From: Syncephalis plumigaleata
Lineage: Eukaryota; Zoopagomycota; Zoopagomycetes; Zoopagales; Piptocephalidaceae
Reading direction: 5' to 3'
Length of the DNA stretch: 28,778 nt
NCBI GenBank assembly: GCA_025201365.1
Contig: JAIXMF010000162.1
Location: forward strand, 1 to 28,778
Shown here: positions 9,067 through 18,700 of the stretch, piece by piece
Position numbering within the stretch: the stretch's first letter is position 1
How the letters are laid out: each line of letters starts with the position of its first letter
Translations under genes and position numbers: made by a program
Notes under the pieces: generated by a model
Database searches by the model: none
Told to the model about the DNA's origin: nothing
Seen by the model: the letters and a program-made list of their open reading frames with translations, nothing else

Positions 9067-9728
9067 TCTTACGGTATAATTCGTCAAACAATAGAAATAA
9101 TCGTAAATAGAAAATCATAGAAAGAGAAAAATGGATGCATTACTCGATGGCTAATTGCTTCGCTGAGCAGTATTTATAGCTAAACTAGCAGCATGCTTCT
9201 ATCGCTCGTTTTATTCGGTGGATCATGCAAATTTTCACTATACAATTGAATAGACATGTGGCAATTTCCATAGCTGGATGTTATGACCATTTTTGTATCG
9301 AGTACACTACAAATGAGTATCACAGATAAAGTAGGAGTAAACACGTTTTATTTTTGCCATTTTAAGGCCACTTCCAAATAAACACATCCAGAAGATCATT
9401 CATTATCCACCAATAACTATGACGGCAATGGATATTGTCAATAATATTGGCTGGATTAGATCAACAAATACTTAATACTCGAGCATGTCCATGTAAATCA
9501 TACTATGTATAATAGTGTATAATTACTTCTTTATCGCTCATTCGTTGTCATTCTATACCTATTTATATAGGACTAACAATCAATGTGTATGCTAGTATTA
9601 TGATTATGATTGTTATTGTTATTATAATGATGGAATTAGATCAGCGCGATGTGGTGACAAGTGAAATACATCAGTTTCAAAAGGAAATGGTAATGATGAT
9701 ATACGCGTAATGCTAATATCAATCCTAT
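9067..9728. other. Intergenic region with promoter of the secreted orphan
   Basis: The stretch between the start of the secreted orphan and the 3' end of the histone-fold gene holds no coding frame that I can support. It contains the TATA box at 9171-9178 (listed separately). The rest is AT-rich and featureless, with no transposon end found. Confidence 0.5.
9171..9178 (-). promoter_or_regulatory. TATA box of the secreted orphan at 7852-9066
   Basis: On the minus strand the sequence reads TATAAATA, 105 bp before the ATG at 9066. Position and match fit a core promoter; no other TATA-like element is closer to the start. Confidence 0.5.
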
Positions 9729-10488
9729 TCAAGATGAAATATGTTCAGAGTATGTTCGATGTCCATTCATTTGGTTCTCGAACGCGGCCATGATTGTACC
9801 CGCCGTACTACTTTGATGATCTAGTTCACGCCGTTTCTTAGCAGCCTTAACAATAGGTAGCGTTTGAGGAACAATGTCTAAAATGGATACATTAGATTAG
9901 GAAATGCACACACATATTATAGTATATACTATACTATAGGATAGACCAAAACAAGACAAGACATACCCGATAAAAAGTCCAAATGATCCGTATCAGCTAC
10001 AACATTAGCTATAGGATGGTTATAGATTATGTTAGCAACGACCATTACGCGCTAAGGTATCTCTCACGTGTAACTACAACTTACCAACATCCTTGTACGC
10101 AATAGTTTTCCGTTTCTCGTTATGTGCGTAATTAATGGAAGATTTGGCCATACGCTGTAGAAATAGCTCCTATTAGGAAAAGAGAAGGTTGCATTACAAC
10201 AGCGTATATATTGTATGTTTAACAAACTAGGAAAAGTAATAGAGCCTCGTCTAATCGAGAGGATAATAGGAATAGAGGTCTACTTACTGTAGCAATTGAA
10301 ATGAGGAATACTGCATCAGCACTACAGGTCACGATATCGCGATCTTCCTTGATGATACGCTTAACGCGCGCGGCAGGAAATTGAGAAGTGCCCGTGGCAT
10401 TATGCGAGCCATTAGACGCGTCTAGTGTGTCCATTGGTGCGGTATTACTAGTTTGGTTCGACATGACTGTGTCGCCATTGTCCGTCAT
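9729..10488 (-). CDS. Histone-fold protein, Dpb3/CHRAC1 type
   Basis: Four exons on the minus strand (10488-10288, 10169-10085, 10008-9967, 9877-9729) give 158 residues with all phases consistent. After a low-complexity N-terminus (about 43 residues rich in Asn, Thr and Ser) comes a histone fold: FPAARVKRIIKEDRDI, CSADAVFLISIATELFLQRM, a NEKRKTIAYKDV block and then a DFLSDIVPQ block. This arrangement is that of the CBF/NF-Y-type histone-fold subunits of DNA polymerase epsilon (Dpb3/POLE4) and the CHRAC/ISW2 remodelling complex (CHRAC1/Dls1), which pair with a Dpb4-type partner to bind DNA at forks or nucleosomes. KRKTI.YKDVA and FLSDIVP favour Dpb3/CHRAC1; NF-YC is less likely because of the N-terminal fold wording and small size. 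A basic AAKKRRELD patch follows the fold. Domain assignment is firm, the complex uncertain. Confidence 0.82.
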
Positions 10489-10888
10489 GGTGCTATTGAG
10501 TAAAAGATCTACAGAAAGGTAAAGTGAGTGAGTGAGTGAGTGAGCGAGTGAAGTGAAAAGCGAAAAAATAACAATGGTGCTAGCGTTCTCTTCGGTAACA
10601 GCTTGGACGCACTTACTCTCGCCCTGTACGTAAACAGCACACACACATTCACACAAACAAACACACAAACAATACACCCACTTGTATGCTTATGCACTTA
10701 TACATCATGACAAGGAGATGTGATTCTTACTAGTGATAATAATACAATATTATTGTATTCAAGTAACAGCGTTATATTCCATTAATCGTATAAGCAATAA
10801 CTGATAAAGAGGAAAAAGTTCCTTTGTTATGATGATGATGATGATGATGATGATAATATTTCAAGAACAAACCTATATACGATACATA
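10489..10888. other. Promoter-side region with short tandem repeats
   Basis: Upstream of the histone-fold gene. It holds a (GTGA)n run at 10524-10550, CA-rich sequence near 10636-10675, and an (ATG)n run at about 10829-10853 just before element B. On the gene's sense strand the first two are CT/TC- and GT-rich leader-like sequence. No coding frame is supported; the antisense and leader frames here come from the repeats. Confidence 0.5.
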
Positions 10889-11421
10889 CAGACTTTTTCC
10901 ATCCAATTTGCGCAGTTAGCCTTCTGTTTTATGAATAATTATGATGTTAACACTTACGTATTTAGATGTGGTCGCGATAACGCCACGGTTAATTTGATTT
11001 TCGTTGTTTGGACCCCGTTGTCCTTGTCCTTCTTTCTTTGAACGCTTAGAAGGAACGGCACCTCGTTGGAATTGTGTTGGAACACGACCATCAGCACGAT
11101 GACTGCGAATAATCTGAATGAAGTTCAGACATGCAGCCATATCCCGATTCCATACACGATAATCAATAGCTACTTGTAGGTACATGACATGGTAATATCC
11201 AACTATACTAGTACACTTGTATCATCTACCTTATAGAATTGATGATGATAGTTAACACTATCAATGAATGATCCATTACTGAATACTGAATTGTTATTAT
11301 TATCATGCTGTGTCAATTGGCATATCTGCGGTGATAATGGTGTTAACAGTTGTGTTAATCTATCTATTAATAAACAGCAAACGTTAAAGGATAAATGCGC
11401 AAGTTGGATGGAAAAACACTG
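10889..11421 (-). mobile_element. Element B: 533-bp non-autonomous Fanzor-bearing TIR element
   Basis: Complete element with imperfect inverted ends: left CAGACTTTTTCCATCCAATT, right (reverse-complemented) CAGTGTTTTTCCATCCAACT, both continuing into a TTGCGCA block. TA flanks both sides (10887-10888 and 11422-11423). The end sequence CAG.. with TA targets is Tc1/mariner-like. Read on the minus strand, the first 40 percent is non-coding and the rest carries the C-terminal Fanzor frame (listed separately). No transposase is present, so movement must depend on enzymes encoded elsewhere. It lies between the histone-fold gene promoter and the 3' end of the PP2C gene and has the same orientation as element C. 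Confidence 0.85.
10916..11185 (-). pseudogene. Fanzor C-terminal RuvC-III frame in element B
   Basis: An 89-codon frame contains DYRVWNRDMAACLNFIQI, then GRVPTQFQRGAVPSKRSKK and a basic, Gly/Gln-rich tail. NRD with downstream A..N is the third RuvC catalytic segment of TnpB/Fanzor RNA-guided nucleases; the VPTQFQR stretch after it fits the C-termini of fungal Fanzor-type proteins as I know them. The frame stays open for 12 further codons upstream of the ATG (YKCTSIVG...) to a TGA. The stop codon TAA lies inside the terminal repeat (10916-10918), so coding and element end overlap. A GTAAGT in the frame at KYVSV could alternatively be a splice donor. Alone this is far too short for nuclease function, since RuvC-I and RuvC-II are missing. 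Confidence 0.68.
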
Positions 11422-11643
11422 TATGTATCAACGATGAATGTGTATGCATAGAGTATCTACTATATACGTGTTTACAAATCAATAGATTGGAGCAAAAAAA
11501 GAAACACCAATATTTTGCGACTTTAATATTCAATGATAAACTTGTTCACAGCAGTGTTGCCAATAGTACAGCCCTACAGTTCTTCCATGAATGGACAGGA
11601 CATGGTCATTACTATTACTATCACTACTACTGTTGCTACTATA

Positions 11644-13797
11644 TTATTCGTTGGATGGCTTCTTTGGTTCTTCTACCTGATGATGACGATGCTGATGCTG
11701 ATGCTGATGATCCGTCGTTTTCTTTTCTTCGGCATTTGTTGTAGCAGCCTCCTTTGTCGTTTGCTCGAATGTACGCATCTCCGGTCCTGGTGACTCGACA
11801 ATCTGTTGTGCCAGTGTAGATGGGTCCACCTGATCCGATGATGGATTCGTCTTGTTAGTTGCAGTATTGGTACTGTTAGCTTCATCATTGGTTGCTGATG
11901 CTGATGCCGATGACGATGATGCTGCCAATGGCTGCTTCATAGATGGATCGATATCGGCATAAAGTGGACTCTTGGCCTCCTCTTCCTCGGCCCGTGTAAA
12001 TGCTAGTCCTGCACCCGCATGACTCTGCAGCATACGCATGAACATTTGCATACCCGCTGGTGTTGGGCTAGACGACAAGTCATCGTCATCGTCATCGTTA
12101 TCCCTACCCTCGCCCGATTGATCATTGGATGATTCTACCTCATCGGTCTCGCCTAAAGGAGTTGCCTTGGGTGCAATCCAATCGTACCATTCCTCCTTGG
12201 TTCGTCCATTGAGAATGGCTACAATCGTGACCGTCATGTTGTCACAACCGACACCGCCCATATCGCTTTCCTTGGCTAGACAGCGTTCCATGATACGTTC
12301 GCAAATCTTATCCAATGGAAGACGAGCAGCAATGCCACGACGAACGTAATCGATAACTTTTTGAGATGTTAGGCAATCCCAAATACCTAGATGAAATGTA
12401 ACAATATCATTAGATTAGATTTGTTAGTTTAATTGTAAGTTGGATACATAATCTACAAGCAAATCACTCATGCATCTATGTGTATATTTACCATCACATG
12501 CCAATACAACAAATTCATCCTTGTCGGTAATGGTATGTTCCGTGATTTCAGGATTAGCTATTTTCATTACATCATCATATTATATTAGTTTACATAATGT
12601 TAATATGTGTGCATATATAATGGTGGTAGTTTAGTTTGTCTACTATTACTACTACTATTATTATTACTACTTACAAGTAACAATCTGTTCTTCAGGTGGT
12701 AGCATTTTATTTTGTTTGAATTCAAAGTCGCCAATTGCTCGTGATAAGGCGAGATTGCCTAAGAGAAAGTAAGTAAATAAATAAGTAAATAAAATCTAAT
12801 TCATTTCTTACCATTAACACGTCCAAACTCAACAAATCCACCAGCATTTACAATTCGAGCCGATTCATCTAATAGAGTAGTGATCAGTCAGTCAGTCAGT
12901 CAGTCAGTCAGCCGAGTAATCACATAGCATATTATATTATGATGGCTTTACCTTGATTAACTGGTTTATGATCAAAGGATAATGGCTTTGCTTCACCGTC
13001 AATACTCAATACAGCACGTGAGTCACCAGCATTCGCCTATAATAAATAGATAGTCATTCTATTATGTTCTTCATCTAATAGGGGTTTCCTATTAAATACT
13101 TACCACAAACAAGTGCATGTCATCGGTAATCAGAGCCGATACTGCTGTGCATCCTGATGTCTCGTTCACGTAATCAGGATCTACATTGATGATAAAGTCA
13201 TCATCATATGGTAAGAAATAAAACGTCATCGATCTAGTTCATTCATGTCACACTAACCACTACGGATATCAATGTCCAGACCGAGATAGCCATTCTTCAA
13301 TGCCGTTTTATAGTCTCCATTGGCAAACGCATTGTCCTGGGCAATCCGATGATGTAGCATACGACCGCTATATTCGGCAACTTTCTGACCTGTTGCATTG
13401 ACAAATTTAGTCCAGTCCAATTGTCAATTACCATTAGCTATCCTCTCTCTCTCTCTCTTTGATACTTACCACCATGACCGTCGTAGACACCAAAGAAGCT
13501 AACTCGTTTTCCGTTTCCTAATTGGAGAACAGTGGCATGCGCATCTTCCATACCTATAAGTGACATTGGTCTAGATGAAAGTTATAGCTGTTTATGACTA
13601 TTCGCATGTCTACATATATGCACATATATATGCATATATATATATGGTTGTGTTTCTTTAGACTATAATAAAACAAACAAAACAAAAAGGATACTGATAC
13701 GCCAGCCTTGCATACAGGATGTGCCATAGTAAAGACGATCGTCAGATCCCTCGGACGAGTGCTTATCACGCACCGGTTCAGATAGAGTTTGCCCCAT
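11644..13797 (-). CDS. PP2C-type Ser/Thr phosphatase (Ptc2/Ptc3-like)
   Basis: Nine exons on the minus strand (13797-13695, 13553-13470, 13389-13258, 13180-13104, 13036-12952, 12868-12812, 12758-12675, 12557-12492, 12386-11644) give 476 residues with all phases consistent. The start [15 protein letters not shown] matches fungal Ptc2/3 and could be N-myristoylated at Gly2. Catalytic motifs are intact: MEDAH (36-40), metal-binding DGHGG (59-63), [25 protein letters not shown] and GCDNMT. These enzymes are Mg/Mn-dependent monomeric phosphatases acting on stress-MAPK and checkpoint kinases. After the catalytic domain (to about 300) comes a low-complexity acidic/Ser/Thr tail with a DDDDDD run and a His/Gln repeat near the C-terminus. 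Introns crowd the catalytic domain, while the last 743-nt exon is uninterrupted. An upstream in-frame exon might lengthen the N-terminus (see findings). Elements B and C flank the gene. Confidence 0.93.
12884..12911. repeat. (CAGT)n microsatellite in a PP2C intron
   Basis: About seven tandem copies of a CAGT/GTCA unit lie inside the intron between the fifth and sixth PP2C exons (12951-12869). The repeat is 16 bp from the acceptor side, so large length changes could affect splicing; otherwise no function is visible. Confidence 0.75.
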
Positions 13798-14944
13798 AAC
13801 CACAACACGAATGACTTTGAACGACCGCTTTGGCTCTATGCAGTACAGAGAAGACAATATGATTAGTTGAATACGACGACACGTTCTACAATAGCATCTC
13901 TAATCTGAAGTAAAGCAACAGGGTATATGAAAGTAGGTGCCAATGACCGCATCTTGTAACTTACTCTTAAATGGCCACTTGTTGAATGGATTTAGAAAGT
14001 CGACTACTGATTGAAAAGACAAGGAGGTAGTAGAGGGAGTGAAGTTAACAAGAGAAGAAGAGGAAGAAGTAGAAGAAGAAGTAGAAGAAGAAAGAGAAGT
14101 GGTGGTGGAGGAAGAAGAAGAAGAAAGAGGAGTAGAGGTTGGGGACGCCAGTTTGATAACAATGGTGGTGGTGGTGGTGGTGATGTGTTGTGTGTGTGTG
14201 TGTCCTGTTGTAGGTAAGGAAATAGCCTGTAATGTGGTGATGATGTGATGCTCCCACCAATAGGACGAACCCGTGCGCTTAATAGTTTGTCGTTTAACAA
14301 CCAATTACTGCTGCTATACAGGATACGTGTATGTGTGTGTGGACAGGCACGATGTAGCCGTGTTATTAGTCACCGAGTGGATGTAGTGAAATGACGACTT
14401 GCTTAGCTATCTCTCCACTGAGCTAATAACACTGCACGTACGTTTACTTGGTAGATACGTCACGTGTCAGTATTGTCATAGAAGAACTGCAGGCTGACTT
14501 TGAGTGTGCAGTGTTGCGTTTATAGGATAAGCGAAAGCAAAACTAGACAAAATGAATAGATGTGAGCGATACAAGTGAGACAAATAATGAAACAGAGCTT
14601 TATACCTATAAACAAATGGATTATTGGTTAGTATCCTAGGCAAGCACTCGAGTAAAGTAGTAGAATATAATGGCAGACTACGAGAAAGCTACTATACTAG
14701 AAGTGAGAAAGAAAGAAAGAAAGAGCAGGAGCGAGAGCGAGAGAGGAAAAGGCAAGTGGAGCAAACGAGTGTGATGATTATATTGCTTTATAAGCATAAT
14801 GAGGCATAAAGCGTTGCAGCAATACTGAATAGCAACAGCAGCAACGGCAGCAATAGCAACAACAACAATGGCGATATCAATGGATTGCATGTGGTAACTG
14901 CATGACATGCTAATGCAATCTACACTAGGCTCTTTCGTATCGTA
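13798..14944. other. PP2C upstream region with purine-rich and GTG repeats
   Basis: Upstream of the PP2C start. It holds GAA/GAG-rich sequence at 14042-14140 (CTT/CTC-rich on the PP2C sense strand), (GTG)n at about 14160-14182, (GT)n at 14188-14201, an imperfect hairpin with tRNA-like A box at 14360-14432 (listed separately), GAAA/GAGC repeats at 14705-14750 and CAGCAA-type repeats at 14826-14865. A pyrimidine-rich sense-strand leader is typical of fungal promoters. A spliced N-terminal PP2C extension is possible at 13835-13797 and upstream of 13965. No independent gene can be supported. Confidence 0.5.
14360..14432 (-). other. tRNA-like imperfect hairpin (degenerate)
   Basis: A 73-nt stretch is closed by a perfect 10-bp inverted repeat (GTGTTATTAG / CTAATAACAC). 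On the minus strand it continues TAGCTCAGTGGAGAG, an exact match to the tRNA A-box pattern TAGCTCAGTGG, at the correct distance after a 7-bp acceptor-like stem. The length equals that of a tRNA. However, there is no B box (GGTTCGANNCC), the T-arm does not fold, and no anticodon stem pairs well. It is either a decayed tRNA relic or a chance palindrome. Confidence 0.25.
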
Positions 14945-15477
14945 CAGGCTTTTTCCATCCAATTTGCGCAGTTAGCCTTCTGTTTTTACGAATAAATGAT
15001 AGTTAACACTTACGTATTTAGATGTGGTCGCGATAACGCCACGGTTAATTTGATTTTCGTTGTTTGGACCCCGTTGTCCTTGTCCTTCTTTCTTTGAACG
15101 CTTAGAAGGAACGGCACCTCGTTGGAATTGTGTTGGAACACGACCATCAGCACGATGACTGCGAATAATCTGAATGAAGTTCAGACATGCAGCCATATCC
15201 CGATTCCATACACGATAATCAATAGCTACTTGTAGGTACATGACATGGTAATATCCAACTATACTAGTACACTTGTATCATCTACCTTATAGAATTGATG
15301 ATGATAGTTATTGCTATCAATAAAGGATCCATTACTGAATACTGAACTATTATTATTATCATGCTGTGTCAAGTGACATTTCTATAGCGATGATGGATGT
15401 TAATAATGTGTTAATCTATTTATTAATAAACTGCAAAAGTGAAAAGATAAATGCGCAAATTGGATGGAAAAACACTG
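14945..15477 (-). mobile_element. Element C: 533-bp non-autonomous Fanzor-bearing TIR element
   Basis: Same length and orientation as element B. Left end CAGGCTTTTTCCATCCAATT, right end (reverse-complemented) CAGTGTTTTTCCATCCAATT, with TA on both sides (14943-14944 and 15478-15479). Bases 15002-15310 are identical to 10946-11254 of element B over 309 positions, whereas the 57 bp to the left and 167 bp to the right differ at many positions. It lies between the PP2C upstream region and the Slh1 gene. Confidence 0.85.
14972..15241 (-). pseudogene. Fanzor C-terminal RuvC-III frame in element C
   Basis: An 89-codon frame identical in protein to that of element B except for the last residues (ending in KTEG after a YHLFV stretch where B has IIIIH). 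It includes the WNRDMAACLN motif and the basic GQGQRG tail, and stops at TAA within the terminal repeat. The same interpretation applies: a retained 3' piece of a Fanzor gene without the rest of the RuvC fold. Confidence 0.68.
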
Positions 15478-15607
15478 TATTTTACGCCATTATTAACAGA
15501 CTATGTCACATTACGATTTTTAGTAAATGTCGTAATGGTTCTCCAGCATTATCAGTGTGACTCAGTGATGCTTTGATGAGATCATAAATGCATCACTTTA
15601 CACCTCC

Positions 15608-15640
15608 CACTCACTCACTCACTCACTCACCTCACCTCAC
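15608..15640. repeat. (CACT)n / CTCAC microsatellite before the Slh1 gene
   Basis: About five tandem CACT units followed by two ACCTC units, 90 bp before the Slh1 start codon. It lies in the probable leader or promoter; the sense strand is pyrimidine-rich like other fungal leaders in this window. Confidence 0.7.
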
Positions 15641-15728
15641 ATACATATTTCCTCATATCCACTTATCCCGACAGCCATAGTTTATTTGTCAATATTCCTG
15701 AATTAGCCAGTGTCGTATTGTTCATATC

Positions 15729-18700
15729 ATGTATACTTTTACTGATTACATTCGATATCGTAACACGAATGACTCTATCGTGCCTGCCGCTACTAGTATT
15801 GGTACATCACTAATCAGTGGAGAATCAGCCTTATTAGAGGATTTCCTTCGTAGCTTGAATGTATCGAGTGAATTCTCATCTATTGAAAAGTAAGCAACAA
15901 ATCTATAGAAGGGACCACACCACTAACAGATATGTAGTGTCGAGAGTAAGCCTAGTAATAATAGTAATAGTAATAGTAATAGCAATGGCGTGAAAGCAGG
16001 TAGTTATTGTGTTGCATTATTATCAGTCAAACTTGATAGCGTGTTAATGTGGAGTGTACCCATGGCTATAGGATATGGTAAAGACTGGAAGGTGGCACCA
16101 ATGTTTACAAAGCCAATCTATTTCGACTATTTCGACGATGAAGATGGTCATATACTATGGCCGAACGAGACTGAGGATGAAACGATTACTGAGTCAACAT
16201 GGACATTCGAATGGCTGTTGGAGTAAGTGGATTGTTAAAATACTAAGATGATCGACTAGTCGAATACTAATATTGGAATAACAATGACACGCTTAGTCAA
16301 TGTGAGGCTCATTTAGCGACAAATGAAGCTAGTAAATGGATGACAGCACGACAACTATCCATGGAGTTATTGGAATTGTTACATTCTAATAAATCAGGTA
16401 GCAACGTGAATAGAAATCGAATAATACCTGCGGGAATACTAAACAATCTGCCTATTAGATGATGCAATCCAAATGGCCCTAGTAGATATACTGGGACTGG
16501 ATAATTTCTACCTATTAACGAGTCTAGTTACTCATCGAACGGATATTGTCAGGAATACCAATTTGAAAGAATGTGTACGTAGTTAATCCGACCTATTGAA
16601 TTGTAAATGTATCACACACTGTCGATAAACTAATGCATGAATGAATAGCGGGATAGCTTACCAAAAGTGGAGAAACCAGCAATAGGTTAGTACAATCAAT
16701 CATTGTATATACGCATTACTAGTTGAGGAATATTAATCGAATGGAGTAGCACTCGATGGCGAACGACTAAGGAAAGTAAGGGAGCAACAACTACGTGATG
16801 CTGCCTCTCGTCCATTGGCATCTAGCAATTCACAAAAGGTAGGTGGTGTCAACAAGATTAACATATATATATATGTATGTATGTATGTATTAATATGACG
16901 GTTAGGTGTTCTCTGAGCCAGAATATCCACACGTATTTCATACTGGATCGATGCGTAAACCAATGCCGGCATTTGGTATCACTTATGTACTACCTGAAGG
17001 CACAGTACGTCAAGATACTATGGTGAGTTGAATAGATGTTGTCATCCCCGAGTACTACTAAAGATGCACGCGCATACTATTAGGATTATGAGGAAATTGC
17101 CCTGCCTGCTTCAACTAAGGCTGCACAACTTCCTGGCGAGGAACTCATTAGTATCGCTAGCATGGATAGACTGTGTCGAGGATGTTTCCCGGTACGTAAG
17201 CATGTCGAGTATATGTGTTTATTCCCCTCCTCCCTCCCATCCATGTTTATTCATACTATCAAATAGGGTTACACCACACTGAATCGTGTACAATCAATTG
17301 TATACCCCATTGCTTATACAACAAATGAGAACATGCTGATATGTGCTCCCACCGGTGCGGTAAGTTGCTAGTTATTATAGGCTGTGATTTTCTTTTATTT
17401 ACTTAGGAATGAATGTAACACCCATCGTTGCGTGATGTTAGGGTAAAACTGACGTGGCCATGCTATCCATTTTGCGTACACTTTCACTTTACTGTACACC
17501 CTCTCCATCAGAGAGTGCGAACGAGCTACACATCGACAAGGATGCATTTAAGATTGTATACGTCGCTCCTATGAAGGCATTAGCCGCTGAAGTGGTGGCC
17601 AAACTCGGTCGACGTCTGCAATGGCTACGTGTTTCAGTCAGAGAATTGACAGGTAGGCATTATCATTGGGTGTATGCCACCTTATTGTTAGCTAAATCAG
17701 GGCTAACTAACACAAATGAAATGTATGTAAAAAGGTGACATGCAATTAACGAAAACTGAGATTATGAACACGCAAATCATTGTGACTACACCTGAGAAAT
17801 GGGATGTCGTCACTCGTAAATCTACCGGTGATACAGAACTATGTCAGGTAAGAGCAATATCCATATGAATATATACAAATACAAATATACAAATACAAAT
17901 ATGTGTGCATTTATAGAAAGTGCGACTATTGATTTTCGATGAAGTACATTTATTACAAGATGATCGTGGACCTGTCATTGAAACACTAATTGCACGTACA
18001 TTACGTCAAGTAAGTAATACTTAATATTACTACTAGTATAAACATTAACATGTATCATGTATTAAGGTTGAAACGAGTCAGTCGATGATTCGAATTGTTG
18101 GTCTATCGGCAACATTGCCCAACTATTTGGATGTTGCATCATTCCTTCGGTAATTCCATTACAATTATAGGATATTTGTTACATTTATTAATCCAGTAAT
18201 CAATTAGAGTTAATCCATATCAAGGCTTGTTCTTTTTTGATTCCGGATTCCGACCTATTCCATTAGAGCAGCATTTCATTGGTGTTAAAGGCAAGGCGAA
18301 AACCATTCAAGCCAACACTAGAATGGATAATATATGTTACGAAAAGGTAAGTGGCGATTGAACTTGTTGTGAATTATACATTAATAATACTGAGTATATT
18401 GTTTAATAGTGTGCAGAACTAGTACGAGAAGGACATCAAGTGATGATATTTGTTCATGCACGTAAAATGACAGTGAAAACAGCGCAATCTATTCGAAAGT
18501 TGGCACAGGAAAATGATGAACTTGGTATGGAATCTACCGAGTGATAACCACAATAACAATGGTGTATAGTATACTAACTACTTTACTTGATTAATACTCA
18601 GGTATATTCTCAAGTATTGATCATCCACAATGGCGTCTATCGAAACGAGACATGGCACGATCACGTAATCAAGATTTGAAGGAATTATTCGAGTATGGTT

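Noticed and set aside
10219-10677. Long minus-strand frame upstream of and including the first histone-fold exon
   Set aside because: It reads through the (GTGA)n leader and through the first intron. The histone-fold N-terminus and the good donor at 10287 support the shorter gene starting at 10488.
12884-12911. CAGT tandem repeat considered as a CRISPR-like array or regulatory array
   Set aside because: It is a simple four-base microsatellite without spacers and sits inside an intron.
14004-14304. Several overlapping frames on both strands with poly-Ser, poly-Leu, poly-Glu and Gly/Arg runs
   Set aside because: They all read the same GAA/GAG and GTG repeats in different frames. Only the frame that splices in phase to the PP2C start has any support.
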